Shown in pieces: positions 47,178 to 60,044 of a DNA stretch of 64,000 bases. The translations under genes were made by a program, and so were the position numbers. Below the pieces are notes generated by a model. It saw nothing but the letters and a program-made list of their open reading frames with translations. It did not search any database and had not been told where the DNA came from. Positions within the stretch are counted from its first letter, which is position 1. The number at the start of each line of letters is the position of its first letter. Source of the stretch: Butyriboletus loyo (lineage: Eukaryota; Basidiomycota; Agaricomycetes; Boletales; Boletaceae); the NCBI GenBank assembly GCA_038093515.1, contig JBBPSI010000091.1:31605-95604 (forward strand), written 5' to 3'.

Positions 47178-48731
47178 ATGAAAAATACCTTCACAGACTC
47201 TAGTAAGTTCCGACTTCACTACATATTATTAGCCTAACGTCCGGTGACCGTAATTAGACTTTCCAAAGTCTGCGGATGGACGGGTATACCATCTCGGGAT
47301 AAAATCGGGCGAGGTGGCGAATCGGATCGTGAGTTTTTTTTTCGCACTCGACACCGTTCGCACATAAGTATCCTTGACGGATCATGTTTGGTTTTGGACA
47401 AGGTCACTGTTGGCTCGCTTTCACGTGCCAAGTGCATCGTAACATACTTTGATGCATCCCCCAAGCCGTTTTCATTATACTCTGAACGCGGGTTTTTGAC
47501 GGTTACAGGACAGTATCAGGGTATCCCTGTGTCTGTCGTGTGCATCGGTATGGGTGGACCAAATGTAGACTTTTTTATCCGTGAAGTGAGAGAGTGCCTT
47601 CAAGGCGACATGCTGGTCATCAGGTAGGCTTGCTCGGTTTGTGCTTTATGTTAGTATCAAGTTGTCATTTCAATTTTTTGCAAGGTTTGGATCATGTGGT
47701 TGTTTGACACACTTGCCGGCTGGGTCTCTGGTTTTACCTAAAGCCAGCATCGCAGTTACAAGAAACCTGGACTTTGATTTCGCAAGCGGGGATCACTGGA
47801 GGGTCCCTTATAGACTAAGTAAACCGGTGAGGCGAATAAACTTGGAACACAGTCATTCTTCTGACGATGAAATTTGCCATGAAAGATACCCGCGGACTCT
47901 GGTCTCGTCACGGCCGTACGTTTCAAGTATTCATGATCGTTCAAAAATATCTAGACCTTCATAATAGCTTCAACGTGCATTGGAAACCACAAGGCCAGTG
48001 GGTGCCTCGGATCTTATCGTCCCCAATGTCGTGAATGCATCTACAGACAGGTATACAGACACCCCTGTTTAGATGTCCTTCGGAGTTGAGATGACCTCGA
48101 TAGCTTCTACTCTTCTCAAGGGAGACAAACCTCGTTTCAAGATTACAATTCGGAATTGATCGAGCACTTGAAGGAGACGGTAAAAGATATCACCACGTTT
48201 GAGGTAAGTTTTACGGCCCTGCGAGGGACTTATTCTCTCGTTTGAGGGACTCTCATTATTATGTTGCTTCTATGTGCAGATGGAGACTTATTGGGTGTTT
48301 CACCTTGCGTCAAGCTGGCGAGGTCTCTCCAGCCCCTCACCCGCACTGAACCCGCCGTTGGCCGCGGGCCCCGTATTGTCGGTTACTACTTTCCCCCATC
48401 CAGAAACCGCCCCCACTGCCCTGCACGGGTCGCAGCACACAATGGATTTAATCCAACAGCCGTCCCTGAGAGCGGCCGCGGTTCAGATGGTTTTCGCGGC
48501 TCGATCTTCTCGAGAATTTATAACCCCCGAGCACGTCTCCAAGCTCGAGGCATGGTGTGGGCAGGCTACATTAGAGGCACTCTGCGCCATGGATATACCG
48601 CATGACGTATGTGTTACTGAGCTTGAGCCTACAGCACACGTAACTAATATCTTTGACATACGTAGCGATTGCACCCTCAGGAAGGGAGCGTTTGGGACAC
48701 GAAGGGTATTCCCTTGAAGGCAGCACTGTGA
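47178..48731 (+). CDS. uridine phosphorylase (nucleoside phosphorylase superfamily)
   Basis: Predicted 354 residues from nine exons: 47178-47202, 47258-47328, 47403-47623, 47685-47826, 47886-47915, 47968-48050, 48104-48203, 48280-48606, 48666-48731. Family blocks appear in order: NFPKSADGRVYHLGIK, ERGFLTVTGQYQG, VVCIGMGGPNVDF, IRFGSCGCL, NASTDSFYSSQGR, METYWVFHLA, then AAVQMVFAARSS. GMGGP and the R-x-GSCG loop bind ribose and phosphate; the METxxxFHLA helix carries the Glu contacting ribose. The enzyme cleaves uridine with phosphate into uracil and ribose-1-phosphate in pyrimidine salvage. Exon 5 is only 30 nt and exon 1 only 25 nt; each was needed to complete a family block (SKPIPAD, and the start). 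Confidence 0.88.
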
Positions 48732-49430
48732 AGCACCATTATAATAATATCTGGGGCCCCAGTTTGACAAGAGGATTTCAAATACATACACTTATCGTGC
48801 CTTCTCGAAGCATGCGGAAAGAAAATGACAGTTTGTCGCCGCAACAACTGGCATTCTGGGAAACACGCCGGAATAGGCTTCGCTCGTTTTCTTTTTCGGC
48901 AGGACCCTTGATTTCCTTTTTTGCTGGCTATCCTCCAATGCTCTCAAATGGCCTGTGGTGGAGTGGTCATGCAATAACATTACATAGCGACTGAAGCAAT
49001 TAAACGCCACATTTCGATGCCAAATTGGCCAAATTGAACTATACTCGAGTACGGGCGACCACCGACAAACTCGAAAAGATTTTTTGGTCACTCCGCCAAT
49101 CGGCAATTGGCGATGAGTTCGCTCCTGAATTGGATTTCAAGGAAGCGAAGAGGCGGGCGCAGGACTTGCATAAGTTACCAACCAGAGTTCCAAGCAAACG
49201 GTATCCAACTTTAAGCATCACAGCAGTCACGAGACCAGGCACAAGTGCATCGTGTTGTGGATCAACGGACATTATAAAACGCTGGCAATGACAAACCGGC
49301 TGCAATGTGACGTATAGCTTCGGTGAAGGTGTGTCTCCAACGAGTGACGAAAACCACTCACAGGAATGATCCATCCACGTTGGTTACCGAATGTGCAGTT
49401 ATTGCGGTGTCGGACGAGGCTCCGGCGCGG
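48732..49430. other. convergent spacer
   Basis: Between uridine phosphorylase (+) and the F-box gene (-). A plus frame at 49025-49291 and a minus frame at 49039-49374 overlap; neither has recognisable features. Confidence 0.4.
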
Positions 49431-51491
49431 TCATTTGTAGATGACCATCGTTCCCCATCTCCCCAACGACAGCGCTTCGTGATGGCTAATTTGCGAGCAG
49501 TCTTCTAGATGCAGGCAAGCGAGGCGGCTAGGGTGCAATGCTTCCTGCATGGGGATGAGGGTAGATCTTGATAAACTACTCGCAGAAAATCCACCGGAAT
49601 CAACACGCTGCTGTGACGACGGCTTGGTTCCAGAATTACGCATCTTCTTGAGTGGACGTATTTTTCGGCCTAGCACCGCCGAAGCGAACACGTCCGCTTC
49701 GAATGCTTCTTTTTGCTGTTCGTCTCCGTCGTCGTTTGGAGCTAGGGACCGCGTGTGGACAGCTGACCACAACGTTTTGAAGTCAAAGTCGGAGCAGCTC
49801 CACAAGATAAGATCTTCCAATCGCGGGCATACGCGCACACCGCACATTCTGGTACGAACACCCCCTGTCACGGCAGCATATCCGTATGCCTCTGCTAGTG
49901 CCCCCAACACCACATTAACCCCTGTGCACGCTCCCAGTGTCAAGGAGACAATGTTGGGCATGTACCCGAGCATCGACCTGCCATGGCCGGGGGAAAAGTC
50001 AAAATTGGATATCGAAAGGTGGGTAAGGTGCGGGAGGCGGGGATCCCTGAAGGTAGACTCCGGCCTAGGAAAGGAAGGGAGACCTGATTCTTTGCGGATA
50101 TGGCGGCCGACGAAGGTGATATCAAGTTTAGCGAGGGAGGGGAGAAGGAATTGACGTAACGATGACCCAAGCGTGTCTTCGTTCTGGCAGTTCACGATAA
50201 GCTCTTTGAGGGCGTTGAGCACGAGTACGTTCGAAAGTGGTTCAGTCTGGATAAACGACTCTTGGTTATGGATGTGGTTACCGCGAAATTGCGTAATATC
50301 AAGACGTTTAGTAGGGGACTGGGCAATCAAAAGGTCCCAACGTTCGAGGCGGGGAAGAATTATGAGTGACATAAACGGAAAGATATCCCTGTGGTATGCG
50401 TATTTCCACTCGAGACGCTTCAACACCGGCAATTCAAAGGAAGAGACAACTGCCAGGTTGTGTGGCTCAGTGGCACCATGGGATAACTGCCCGTTCATCG
50501 AGAGTCTCGTAATCACGTCCCATACAGGGGTCACTCCGATCAAAGAAAGCTCGTGGAGCTGAGGAGTATGTCTCAGAAGGTTGAGGAGATGGGACATCTT
50601 GACAGTGAAGTGGTGTAGTCGCGTCGAATGAGATTTCTTAGGCGGGTAGGATAGTTCAAGAGTGTGTATTGTTCGAACCAAGAAGGCAGGGAGAATTGAC
50701 AGAGGCATCTGTTGCAAACGGAGATGCCTCAGTATGATCGGACTATCTGGGGGACTTTGATCTGTTGAAAGCAGATCAGAGGTGAGGAGTTGAGTGCCTT
50801 CAAATGAAGGATCCAGGGTACTAAGGGCGAGGTCTAGGGACTCCAGCTCGTGAAGATGCCCATAAGCACGAGTGATACCTGTTAAGATGTGTTCCATGCT
50901 TTTAGCAAAGCCACATTCGAAGGTAAGTGAGCGGAAGCATCGACGCCGACAGCACAAGGCGTGGATAATGTTAACCGAGGCGGTTTCTTCGAGTGTCGAC
51001 ATGTTCAAGTTGTCGGACGTGCGAGTGCTGGGAGTGGAAATGAAATTGAAGGAGATGGGTGAACTCCCCGCGCGTTCCAAGAACACGCACAGAGGTCGGG
51101 GTATCCACTGGGGTGTTCGGTAAGAAATAAATGACCAGAGGCGCGACGTCGCGAGGGCGAGTTCACGCCACTTGTGGCATACGTGTGAGATGAGGACTGG
51201 AGCGGGATTGTACGCTAGTCCGATCGTCAAGTCGGTGCTCTCGTCCTCGACACGGATGAAGAAGATTTCGATGAGGAGTTCCGTTGGAAGCCAGTTGATA
51301 GGTTGCTTCTGGCTTTCAAGCTCTGCGATCTTTGAGCCCAAATCCTCTTTTTCTGCTCTGATGGAATTTTGGAGCCTAACCATGTCCTCCAGTATGCGAG
51401 CAAAGCCATCCTCTCGGTGCTGCAGAACACTGAGCTGCGCAGTGAGCAGCTCAATCTCCCTGTCGATCTGTTCCGGGGTCCTTCTGGACAT
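49431..51491 (-). CDS. F-box protein, single exon, 686 residues
   Basis: Begins with a coiled coil (residues about 5-60: EQIDREIELLTAQLSVL and onward), then an F-box-like motif with INWLPTELLIEIFF and ISHVCHKWRELALATSRLW, as in the large Agaricomycete F-box families. The remaining 550 residues are leucine-rich with recurring L-x-x-L-x-L blocks, probably irregular LRR repeats forming a substrate-binding solenoid. Such proteins bind Skp1 in SCF ubiquitin ligases. No introns, unlike nearly all neighbours, which is common in this expanded family. The start is the only ATG before the coiled coil. Confidence 0.8.
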   Translation of the reverse strand: MSRRTPEQIDREIELLTAQLSVLQHREDGFARILEDMVRLQNSIRAEKEDLGSKIAELESQKQPINWLPTELLIEIFFIRVEDESTDLTIGLAYNPAPVLISHVCHKWRELALATSRLWSFISYRTPQWIPRPLCVFLERAGSSPISFNFISTPSTRTSDNLNMSTLEETASVNIIHALCCRRRCFRSLTFECGFAKSMEHILTGITRAYGHLHELESLDLALSTLDPSFEGTQLLTSDLLSTDQSPPDSPIILRHLRLQQMPLSILPAFLVRTIHTLELSYPPKKSHSTRLHHFTVKMSHLLNLLRHTPQLHELSLIGVTPVWDVITRLSMNGQLSHGATEPHNLAVVSSFELPVLKRLEWKYAYHRDIFPFMSLIILPRLERWDLLIAQSPTKRLDITQFRGNHIHNQESFIQTEPLSNVLVLNALKELIVNCQNEDTLGSSLRQFLLPSLAKLDITFVGRHIRKESGLPSFPRPESTFRDPRLPHLTHLSISNFDFSPGHGRSMLGYMPNIVSLTLGACTGVNVVLGALAEAYGYAAVTGGVRTRMCGVRVCPRLEDLILWSCSDFDFKTLWSAVHTRSLAPNDDGDEQQKEAFEADVFASAVLGRKIRPLKKMRNSGTKPSSQQRVDSGGFSASSLSRSTLIPMQEALHPSRLACLHLEDCSQISHHEALSLGRWGTMVIYK

Positions 51492-54400
51492 TTGGGTGCG
51501 CAGACTCGGAGAAAGAATGAGGTATCACAAGTAGGGGTGGACGAACCGGTTGTCGTTCGTTCAATGTAACGGGTGTTGGCGTACTAAAGGTTGCATGCAA
51601 GGGGCGCCTTGCCAGCGCCGGGCAAGTAAGTTACAAAGTGTCTCCCGCGCCACTCTCACGGATAAGAACGTTTGGTATCTCATCCACACTCCAATCGCTT
51701 CCTTCTATACACTCCAAGAGCTAAGAACAACACCTCACGACGACTTGCATACATACATTGTGCGTCGTTGTATTATGCAGACTCACGGTCTAACTCATTG
51801 CGACGCGGCTGCACCATGCTACGTGCGGATGAGCTGGTTGGGGCACTTCGAGCCGCGGAGTATATGCGCAACCCCTGGTATGACATTCGAGACTCCGACT
51901 GGTGAAGCTTAGCTTGAAGCTCGAAGTTTCAATGCAGGTTATACCGCCCCCCTCACAGCGAGTGTACTGAAGTGTTTTGGGACAGCACATTCACTGATAA
52001 TACTGATTCATGTATTTACAAACCTCGCTAGGTCATTGATTAACAGATTCAGGGGCATATTTGCCCAGCCAATTGATGTAGGGCAGTCCTCCTTGCCCGC
52101 TATCGTGGCATGCCGAGATTAATGTATGAGTCACTAAATTCCCTCTCGCTTTTAGGAAAAGGTGCTGCACGGGGCGGAGCTTGGGATGGTTGAATTCCTC
52201 CGGGAATCCGGTCTCAAGCTAAGTGCCCTTGTTCTCGCCACAGACGCTTTCAAAGAGTTCTTCCGAGAGGTCTGTTCAACCTGTGAGTCCCTTCCACATC
52301 TAACATCATCAAGGTCGGCAAGCTCCTCGAAGTTGATATCACACTCAACAACCTCTTCTGTTCACAAACCATCTCGATGTGAGTATCAGTGCTCCTGGAA
52401 TGGATAAATCCTTTACTCGTGTCCAATGAACCACGGGACTATCAGGAACTTGTACTGAGGGCGTCAATAAACTTTACACATTGGAGCTCCAGGCTGCCTG
52501 TCAGATCAGGAGGTCTTCCCCGTGAGATCACCAGACGAGCTCTTCGTGGATCCAGCTCCACTTGCATAACCATGTTTCTGGTTGTTCCCATTCTTGGACA
52601 GGCATTTCATTTCACTCTGATAAGAAAAGGGCCAATAACGTAGATGAGAAGACAACTGTCGTCCATCGGAGTCCGGAAAGCGTCATGTGTGGTATGCCCA
52701 ATAACCTGGCCTGTCCCACCCTTTCTTTTAACGATGGATTACAGAGTGCACGTGTCTTAGCTGAGTGGAGCTGAAGTCGAAGTCAATTTGGGCAGCAAAC
52801 CTGGCTACAAGCATAAATTTGAGGTTTAACAACAAAAAGGTACTCGTTGTAGACGAGCAAAAACAAAAGACACTAAATAAGACACTTGACGTACGAATCA
52901 TCAGTCAGACGAACTAACATGCTCGCTCACTCCCATTGCACGACCGCAAGGTGCTTGAATTCATTGGTTCCATCAATGTTGCATTCTGTTCCAAATTGAA
53001 GAGGAGAGTGCCAGCACAAAGTGCATCTGACAAAGCTCGCGGGCATTGTCAATCGTGTCGACCGACCGCAGTGTTCCCAAGATGACGCATCTTTGCCTGG
53101 GACATACTTGTATTCGCTGCTCTTTCGCCACTGAAAGTTGCCATTGAGTTTAGTATGTCGGCAGACCTCCAATCGACTGTCTCGCTTGTCCCTTTACATG
53201 GCAGGTCGAGATCATCGGCATATCCTACACGATGTGGAGTCAAAGCTCTGAAAGTCGCAGACGGTTCAAATACCACTGTCAACAACGAACGTGCGTTCGC
53301 TGATTCAACCCTCTCAACCTTGATGTTGGGCCCTCGAATCTTTAACTCCGATTCGATGTGAATAAACAAGAAGCGATTGATGACTATACGAGACATGGAA
53401 CAAGGTGCTGTGAATAACATGTAGGCATTCAATAGGATGTCGTCGTGGCTTACAAGGGGGCTCCTGGAGTTGTTGCGGTGTTGAAGCTATGGCTCGGTAG
53501 GCTCTAAGCCTAGCTCTTTGAGTGGTCTCAATGTGCGCGGGATCGCCACGGCATAAATTAATTCCCAGCGGATACCTAAACGTGGATCTATCGACCTATC
53601 ACCAGAGGTTGAGTGCGGTTCCATTGTTCGATCAAGGGGGACGGGAATCGTAATCCACGTGCGAACCTGTGATGAAGGGGAGGAGAAAATGTCTACAGGG
53701 CAGGATCAGCTGTCAGGATAAGGATCAAGGCCTTGTTACCTTCCTCGACCAGATAGCTCATCCTTTGCCGCTCCTCGTTCCCGGAAAGCTCGAGAACGAT
53801 CCTCCGTTGAGAATTTGGAGATCACTACTATGACTACAACAAGTGCTCATTGAAGAAAGAGAAATCAACCTTCGTCAAGTGTAAGGGACCCTGTGCATGA
53901 TGGTGTAGAAGGGAAGACGAATTTAGAGTGAGGCGTCGTTGTGCAATGCATGTCGAGGAGGAAAGCAATTTAAATTGGGACGAAGGGGAGGCAAGATTAG
54001 GACAAGGGCCCTGAGCAGCGAAGAAGGAACGGCTGGCTAGGGCATTCAAAAGGGTATTGAGCGGAGAGAATTGGAGACAAAGCTGTTGCTCTGAGCGAGT
54101 GTATGACTGCGTGGGATCCAGCCTATATCTACTTCCGATATCAATCTTGAGGAGAGTGTTACAGACCAGACAACCCTTCTCCGGGCCGTGCCTACTCTCT
54201 CTTCGGTATATTCAATGTTTCTATCCAGGCTAATTATGGTGAGGGTCAACGGCGCGCTCTGGGTCGGCTATCTCGTAGACAAGATACGGACGCTAGATAT
54301 CTTGTAGTTGCCGTACTCTCGGGGAGTCACCATCCATCTTTGTTTCCGTATCTCTTGCTCTTGCTATCTCCGACTTCATCGTCGCATGTTCTTGCATTTC

Positions 54401-54681
54401 GCATTGCTTTCTGTAACGTATTTCAGCCTGTTTGTAGTACCCCGTGTATCATGACGGTTTTTGGTGTAACGACGATTGGGTAGTAGCGAAAACGATCACA
54501 AGGACCCGGACAGGCCTCCAGTGCTCAACAAATTGATTGTGGGGCCGTCCGCAAACTTGTCGCGCTCGCATGAGCGATGACGGGATAAGCATATCATCAG
54601 ACACACTGGCCAGTAAGCAGTCCATTAGACCAAGTACATTTTGGAATATCACGATAGTTCTCCCCACTCGTCGTCTGCTAT
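51492..54681. other. gene-poor region
   Basis: About 3.2 kb. At 52927-53380 (-) two overlapping frames look protein-like: from an ATG near 53396 to about 53160 in one frame (ESELKIRGPNIKVERVE, VDWRSADIL), then in the next frame GNFQWRKSSEYKYVPGKD to a stop at 52927. A single frame change or small intron would join them; this may be a small decayed or mis-spliced gene. Nothing else is supportable. Confidence 0.35.
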
Positions 54682-56883
54682 CTATTTCCAGCTCACTTCC
54701 GTCTGCACAGCGTTCGGCTCGATAGCCAAGTTCGAAATGATCAACTCCTCGTTCGCTGGATTGTACGTCCATCCTTCCATCTCTTCGCAATTGAGCGTCA
54801 CCGTCGTAGGCTGCTGCACACCGAGAACAGTGATCGTCTCGAGTTTCTGATCGATGGAGTACGCTCCCTGGCTCTCAATGACCAGCTTCCCTCTGCTTGC
54901 AAAGAAGCTCAAGGTACGGTTCGCTCCCGGAGGATAGCTCTCGCCATCGTCAACGTAGGCATTGCCCCACGCGGTCCCTGCCATATTCAACGATACGAGA
55001 AGCGAATAAGGTCCCTGTCGTGTTTCATAGATCGTGTAGGCAGGTTCCTGGTGCAAGAGTAAGATAGAGTTGTCTCGGATGTGGACGTTGATGTGGCTAA
55101 TCGGGGCGCTCAAAGTTGTGTTTGCACCGAGAGTGGCGTTGACGACAGTGTGGGTCCACCAGTCACACCAGATAACAGTGCCTCTTCCGGGGAAGATACC
55201 TTGGGGGCCAAGTTAATCATCGGTTCATATGTTTGCATGGGTGTCGCCGGGGACGCACCATCAACTGTGGTTGCTCCAGCAGTCAACACGGGGTGATGAG
55301 GATGTCACTTCCAATCAGCCACTGTCTGTCGACATTGAAAAGCTCCGGCTCGTTGGGGAACTCGTAAAACAGGGCCCGAACCGGTGGGAGAAGCGTTGGC
55401 AAAGAGGGTATACTATCATCCAACATGTTAGTACACTTCAGTGATTTTTCCCGAGGCACGCACCCAGTACGGCAACATCGAGTATCTAGTGGCAATCGCA
55501 GTCCGCGATGCGTTCGCGACGCTGTCCCGTCGGTAGGGTTCTTGAGGCAGAGCACCATAGATATTGTGGTTCCTGTAGAATGGAGTAAAGGCGGCAAGCT
55601 GCATCCATCGGTTGCAAAGTTCTTCGTCCGTACTGCCATCTGAAAAGAGTTTAGAATATGTCCACTTCAGCTACGTGAAACAGAGTTTACGGAAAACACA
55701 TGTGTCGGCACCGAGCATAGGGATCTGGTAAATCTGGAATGCTCAGGTACACTTATTGTCATTTGCTGTAGTTGTTGCCGAGCTAGACAGTGAATAAGAA
55801 CTTGCGTGGAGTAGCAGCCCTTAAAATACAGGACATACCCAGTGACCAGTTCACTTTCCGGAAGACAGGAAGGTCGAGCGACTAATCAAAAACGATATCT
55901 TCCCATTGAAGATGGTCTGCACGGCAAGATGTATGGTCTTCTGCTCCATTATCCCATACTTCAAGCTCGGCGTAGCCACCATAATGAGTTGGATTCGTAG
56001 CCAGCGCGTGTATGGAGAGCGCTCCAAAACATGATGGGCAGAGGCATGAATCGGGTGGAAATCGAATGGAAAGATACAAGATTTGACCGTTGTGAATGGT
56101 GTGTGGCAGGTTGTTAACGTTGACATTTGGCTCGCCTCCAGCGCCAACACCACGTTTCGAGAGCGTCTCCGTAGTTCCAGATTGACAAGAGTTCGTCGAC
56201 GTTCCGTTGATTGTTATATCGCCACTAGGTCCCCAGAGAGTTTCATTGTAACTGTAGAAGAATGACACTCAGCATGTTATAATTACAGGCGGGGTCCAGT
56301 CACTTCTAACCATTCAGTGTATCCAGTTGCCATAGTATTGGCCACGTTGTATAGTTTCAGCGCCGAAATATTCGCGCCAGAACCGCTATCCTCGAGTCGA
56401 GATAAGCTCAGATTCTAGTTCAATCCCGAGGTTGGCTTACCGGGAATAGCTGCAAAACGAGCTCGGTTCGTTCATGTCGAGCCAAATACCAGAGAAGTTG
56501 ACGCCGAGTTCAGTCCAGTTCGTCAATGCCTCCGCCCACCATGCTCGGGTGTTCTCCGCGAACCAGTCAGGGAAGACCTGATAGTCATGAAACAGTCAAT
56601 ACGAATGGATACAGCACGCAGAATGTTTGCAGCGCGCATAGTAGCAACGTTTGCGATGACTTCACTAATGTTGACATATCCCCACCTGACATACCCCTTC
56701 ATTAGTTTCTAGTCGAGCAAGTAATAATCGATGGCCTACCTGCACAAGTGGAATCCGAAGCCCCAAGCCGGCTGCCACATGGGATAACCGATTATCGCCC
56801 CGTATTGAGCAATGACTTCAACATTCGTAGGCCCGGAGAAGAAGTAGAAATCGAGAATTCCTCCAACCATTCGATACTCAATA
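54530..56883. repeat. segmental duplication, left copy (GH31 locus)
   Basis: Closely matches 60045-62978, including about 150 bp beyond the stop codon. Similarity stops abruptly at about 56883 (left copy) and 62978 (right copy). The left copy lacks about 560 bp present at about 62160-62720. Confidence 0.85.
54682..56883 (-). pseudogene. GH31 alpha-glucosidase, truncated copy
   Basis: Matches the right-hand GH31 gene exon by exon and keeps many splice sites and the nucleophile block WLDMNE. It is broken in three ways. The 5' third is missing: similarity begins within the exon encoding EYRMVGGIL. An internal deletion of about 560 bp near 56625 removes the exons from the WND block to PGYS. An 11-bp deletion near 55390 (ggtgggagaagcg against the longer right copy) shifts the frame in the exon encoding YTLFANAS and leads to a stop. 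The protein could not form a complete TIM barrel. A TATAAATA-like stretch sits just before the truncation point but is probably chance. Confidence 0.88.
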
Positions 56884-58707
56884 GCTCGACCTGATGGAAG
56901 GATGGCTATAGGTATTTATAGGGACTCCGGGCGGAGAATTTGAAGGCTCAGGCTCAGTCACCTCAACGGTGAGGGAAATTGGAAGCGAACTGTTAGGTCA
57001 ATCGTGAGTGAGTGATTAGAATTTCCGAAGCCGCTCACTGAGTGGCGCAAAGAGATGACATGGCAGCTTGCTGGTGGAGACGAGGCGAAGCAAATCCCAA
57101 ATTGAATCAAAAAAATGAACCCGAACTTACAATCAAGAGCTAGGCGTCCTCAATAGTGCCGAAACTATGGGTCAGCCACCTCGGAGCACATGATGTGAGT
57201 GCACAGTGGGCACCGCACGGCTGCTAGACCGCAAACAGAAGGCCAGGAGTTGCAGCGACACCCTCAGTCCGTTCAATCATTGAGGGGAATGTACAAACCG
57301 CGTGCGGTTGTACACCTATTATTTAGTGACTACTGACCATAGGGTGTTATACAATTCTTCGACAGAACCCAAAACTTCAAGTCTTCTGCTTCTTGCAGAT
57401 TTTGTGGTGATATTTGGGGTGAGTGAATACCTATAGAAGCAGGGCATTCAAGACGTCCACATCGTTGTGCTGGATCATCATCCAGAGACGCTAACGAATG
57501 GGAGTTGATGAAGAGGGTGTATTGTGAGAGGGAGATGACTCAATCGAGGTCGGTGCAAGATCTGTGGATAGGTCAGAGCTAACTGGATCGTTACAGCTAG
57601 GTCATTTGATTTTACTCCCGACTTCTCGTTCAGGCCTGCAGAAGCCCCTCCCCAATCAACCCTGTGGTGCTGATACTTGCAGATGACCTGTCTATCATGC
57701 AATTTTATATAACTTTATCATATTCGCGCATGCAAGTTTTGAAGGCTGAGAATGTTTGGTAGAAGCACAACGACTGCGGTTGTGGTTAGTGATGCCCGAC
57801 ACACGCCACACGACGCGTCGTGACTGGCAAAGCCACGGCCATCGAACATGGCCATGGCGTTCGCACGGTTATAGATCATACTCATCTTTACGATACATAG
57901 CGAAATTCTTCAGAGTAAGCCCAGCGCACCCTGGGAACTGCCATGCGCTGTTTTCATGGCCATGGCGCTGCAGCATTCGTGGCTTTATGACTTTCCACTG
58001 GCACACCAATGGCACTAAAAACACTGCCTTCGACACATAGAGCAATGTGGCTGTGTCCTGGGTACATCTGCACCGCCTCAGCAGTGATCGATTGATTCAT
58101 TGATACGACCGCAGCAGCACATGGGACAACTTTGCAATGTGCTCCAGTGTCTCAGCATGACACGAGACTGCGCTTATACATTCTGATATGCCTGAAAATA
58201 CGCAGGAACTGTGCAATAGTGCCGGTGAGCTCACGACTTATCTGCAGAGGCGCCATGTAACGTTATCGCTTGACTACTCTACCGCAGGTCATTTGAGAGT
58301 TCTGATTGGACGATGGGTGGGCTACGTTTCGTGGACGAAGTTCCCGCGGGTTCGCAGATGAAGTATCGCCAACTGGGAGTGGATGACATAGTACACATCC
58401 GTGTTCCTGATTATAGACGCCCGGGACCATGTCGAGTCATTTTGAATTTTGAATCTGGTGGCCTCATCTCGACTCTAACTCACACACGGTTCCGGAGTGT
58501 TCCCCATTGGCTAGACGTCGCTTTTGGTTCCTCCGTAATTGGTTATTGTGTCCGAGAGATCTCGCACTTTCCATCTAACTAATCAGGACCAATGCAATGG
58601 TCATGACTCGAGCAGAGGCGCAGTATGACTGTGCATGCACGACAACCTAGAATCACCGGGGACAATCCCTCACCGACCTGGGGCGCTTTACATCTGTGGC
58701 GTAAGGA
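56884..58707. other. spacer between GH31 pseudogene and small gene
   Basis: About 1.8 kb with no supportable coding sequence. The plus frame 58313-58582 has an ATG and stop but no domain or splice features, and ends just before the promoter of the next gene. Confidence 0.4.
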
Positions 58708-58714
58708 TATAAAT
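58708..58714 (+). promoter_or_regulatory. TATA box
   Basis: TATAAAT about 97 bp before the ATG of the gene at 58811, followed by C/T-rich leader sequence. Position and context fit a core promoter. Confidence 0.45.
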
Positions 58715-58810
58715 GAGACGGCTAACAGGGCCCTTCATCACAAAGGCACTACTTGAGAAGACCACTTCTCTGCACATATCATTCGCCTGTCTATCAATAC
58801 GGCGCTCGCC

Positions 58811-59176
58811 ATGACCAGCAAATTCTCTGCCTCTTCTCCTACTCCTAATTCTACTGTGCAGTCTCATCCACAGAAAGACTACATGGCAGCCTTTGGTACA
58901 TTGCAGTCCAAATATGGCTTTGGAGGTATCCCTACACCACTGCTTCCCAAGACAGACGTCAATTCACGGAAATGGTACAAATGGGGGGAGTCTCGCTCGT
59001 CGTCCAACGCATCCTTGATACAATCCAGAACGCGCTCTGATGCGACACCCCCACCGTCGCCGCGAGATGCCGTGCCGACTCAGGGAACTCTGACCGAGTC
59101 TGAGTTGCGGCTGGGAAAGCTGATGGAAGAGTACGGACACGGATCCGTCTCACAAGCCCACCTCAACCATAAATGA
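58811..59176 (+). CDS. small conserved-looking protein, 121 residues
   Basis: Single exon. Residues about 22-40 read KDYMAAFGTLQSKYGFGG, a motif I associate with short uncharacterised Agaricomycete proteins of the form D-Y-x-A-A-F-G-x-L-x-x-x-Y-G-F-G-G. The rest is Ser/Pro-rich with a second helix-like block (SELRLGKLMEEYGHGSVSQAHL). No signal peptide or membrane segment. Function unknown. It lies between the two GH31 copies and is not part of the duplication. Confidence 0.6.
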   Translation: MTSKFSASSPTPNSTVQSHPQKDYMAAFGTLQSKYGFGGIPTPLLPKTDVNSRKWYKWGESRSSSNASLIQSRTRSDATPPPSPRDAVPTQGTLTESELRLGKLMEEYGHGSVSQAHLNHK

Positions 59177-60044
59177 TGCAATGGTCTCTCATCACATGCA
59201 GTGTGCGTAGGGTTCGCTATGAACTTCATTGTCATAATTCTGAAGGTTCACGATCTAGCTACCACCAAAGTGAACATAAAAATGGATAATCCGCGCTTTG
59301 AGGTTGCGGGGCTCATGACATATGATGAAGGGGTAGCTTATGCTGTGGCGGGTGTATAACATTACGCGCTCGCTTTTAGCAATATCCCACCGGTTTTGCA
59401 ATCAGTAACTACGCACGAGTCATAGTCGCACTACAGTACATGTCCTCTGCCATAATAGCCTAATTCATGTCCGCTTCCCTCAAGCTCTTATGGTTCAGCA
59501 GTGTCGTTGCCTCTCATACGTTCGTGTGTGAGTATATGTCAGGGTTCTAATGATGATTGGCCACCCCAACGCGCAGCCGCTGCCCATGTCTTCGTCTCTA
59601 GGGTGTCGGAGTGGGCCAGTCGTACATTGCGCCCCTTTTGTACCCGCGAATTCGCTACTACACGCTCTGTCCGCGCCTTCGCCGCCCCCTTTTGTCTTCC
59701 CTATACTGAGCCTTCCTGCACCCGAGATATCTTCCCAGGGTTGAAATAGTTGGCCCGCTACATCTGTTATGTTTCGGTCCACAACCCCGTTATCAGCACC
59801 CCGTTCGTCCGTTACGTCTACGAGTTCGCATGCTGACAGAAATATGGATCAACATGACCATGATCGGGGCACTATGGGGTGACTGTATAGGTGAGGTTGA
59901 GGAAGGTCCGACCACAACGTATCTCTTAGGGCTAGATGTGTTCTCTCGATTATCGGAAGGTTCTGCGGACAAGCAGAAATTCCGGGGTATGTACGAGAAT
60001 CATTCGGAAACCGGAACTAATAGATTATGCCGTATTGAACAACC
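59177..60044. other. spacer before the right GH31 copy
   Basis: About 870 bp; no gene seen. A plus frame at 59501-59749 lacks any domain. Confidence 0.4.

Noticed and set aside
58313..58582. 89-codon plus-strand ORF upstream of the small gene
   Set aside because: ATG and stop are present, but there is no domain or sequence bias to separate it from chance.
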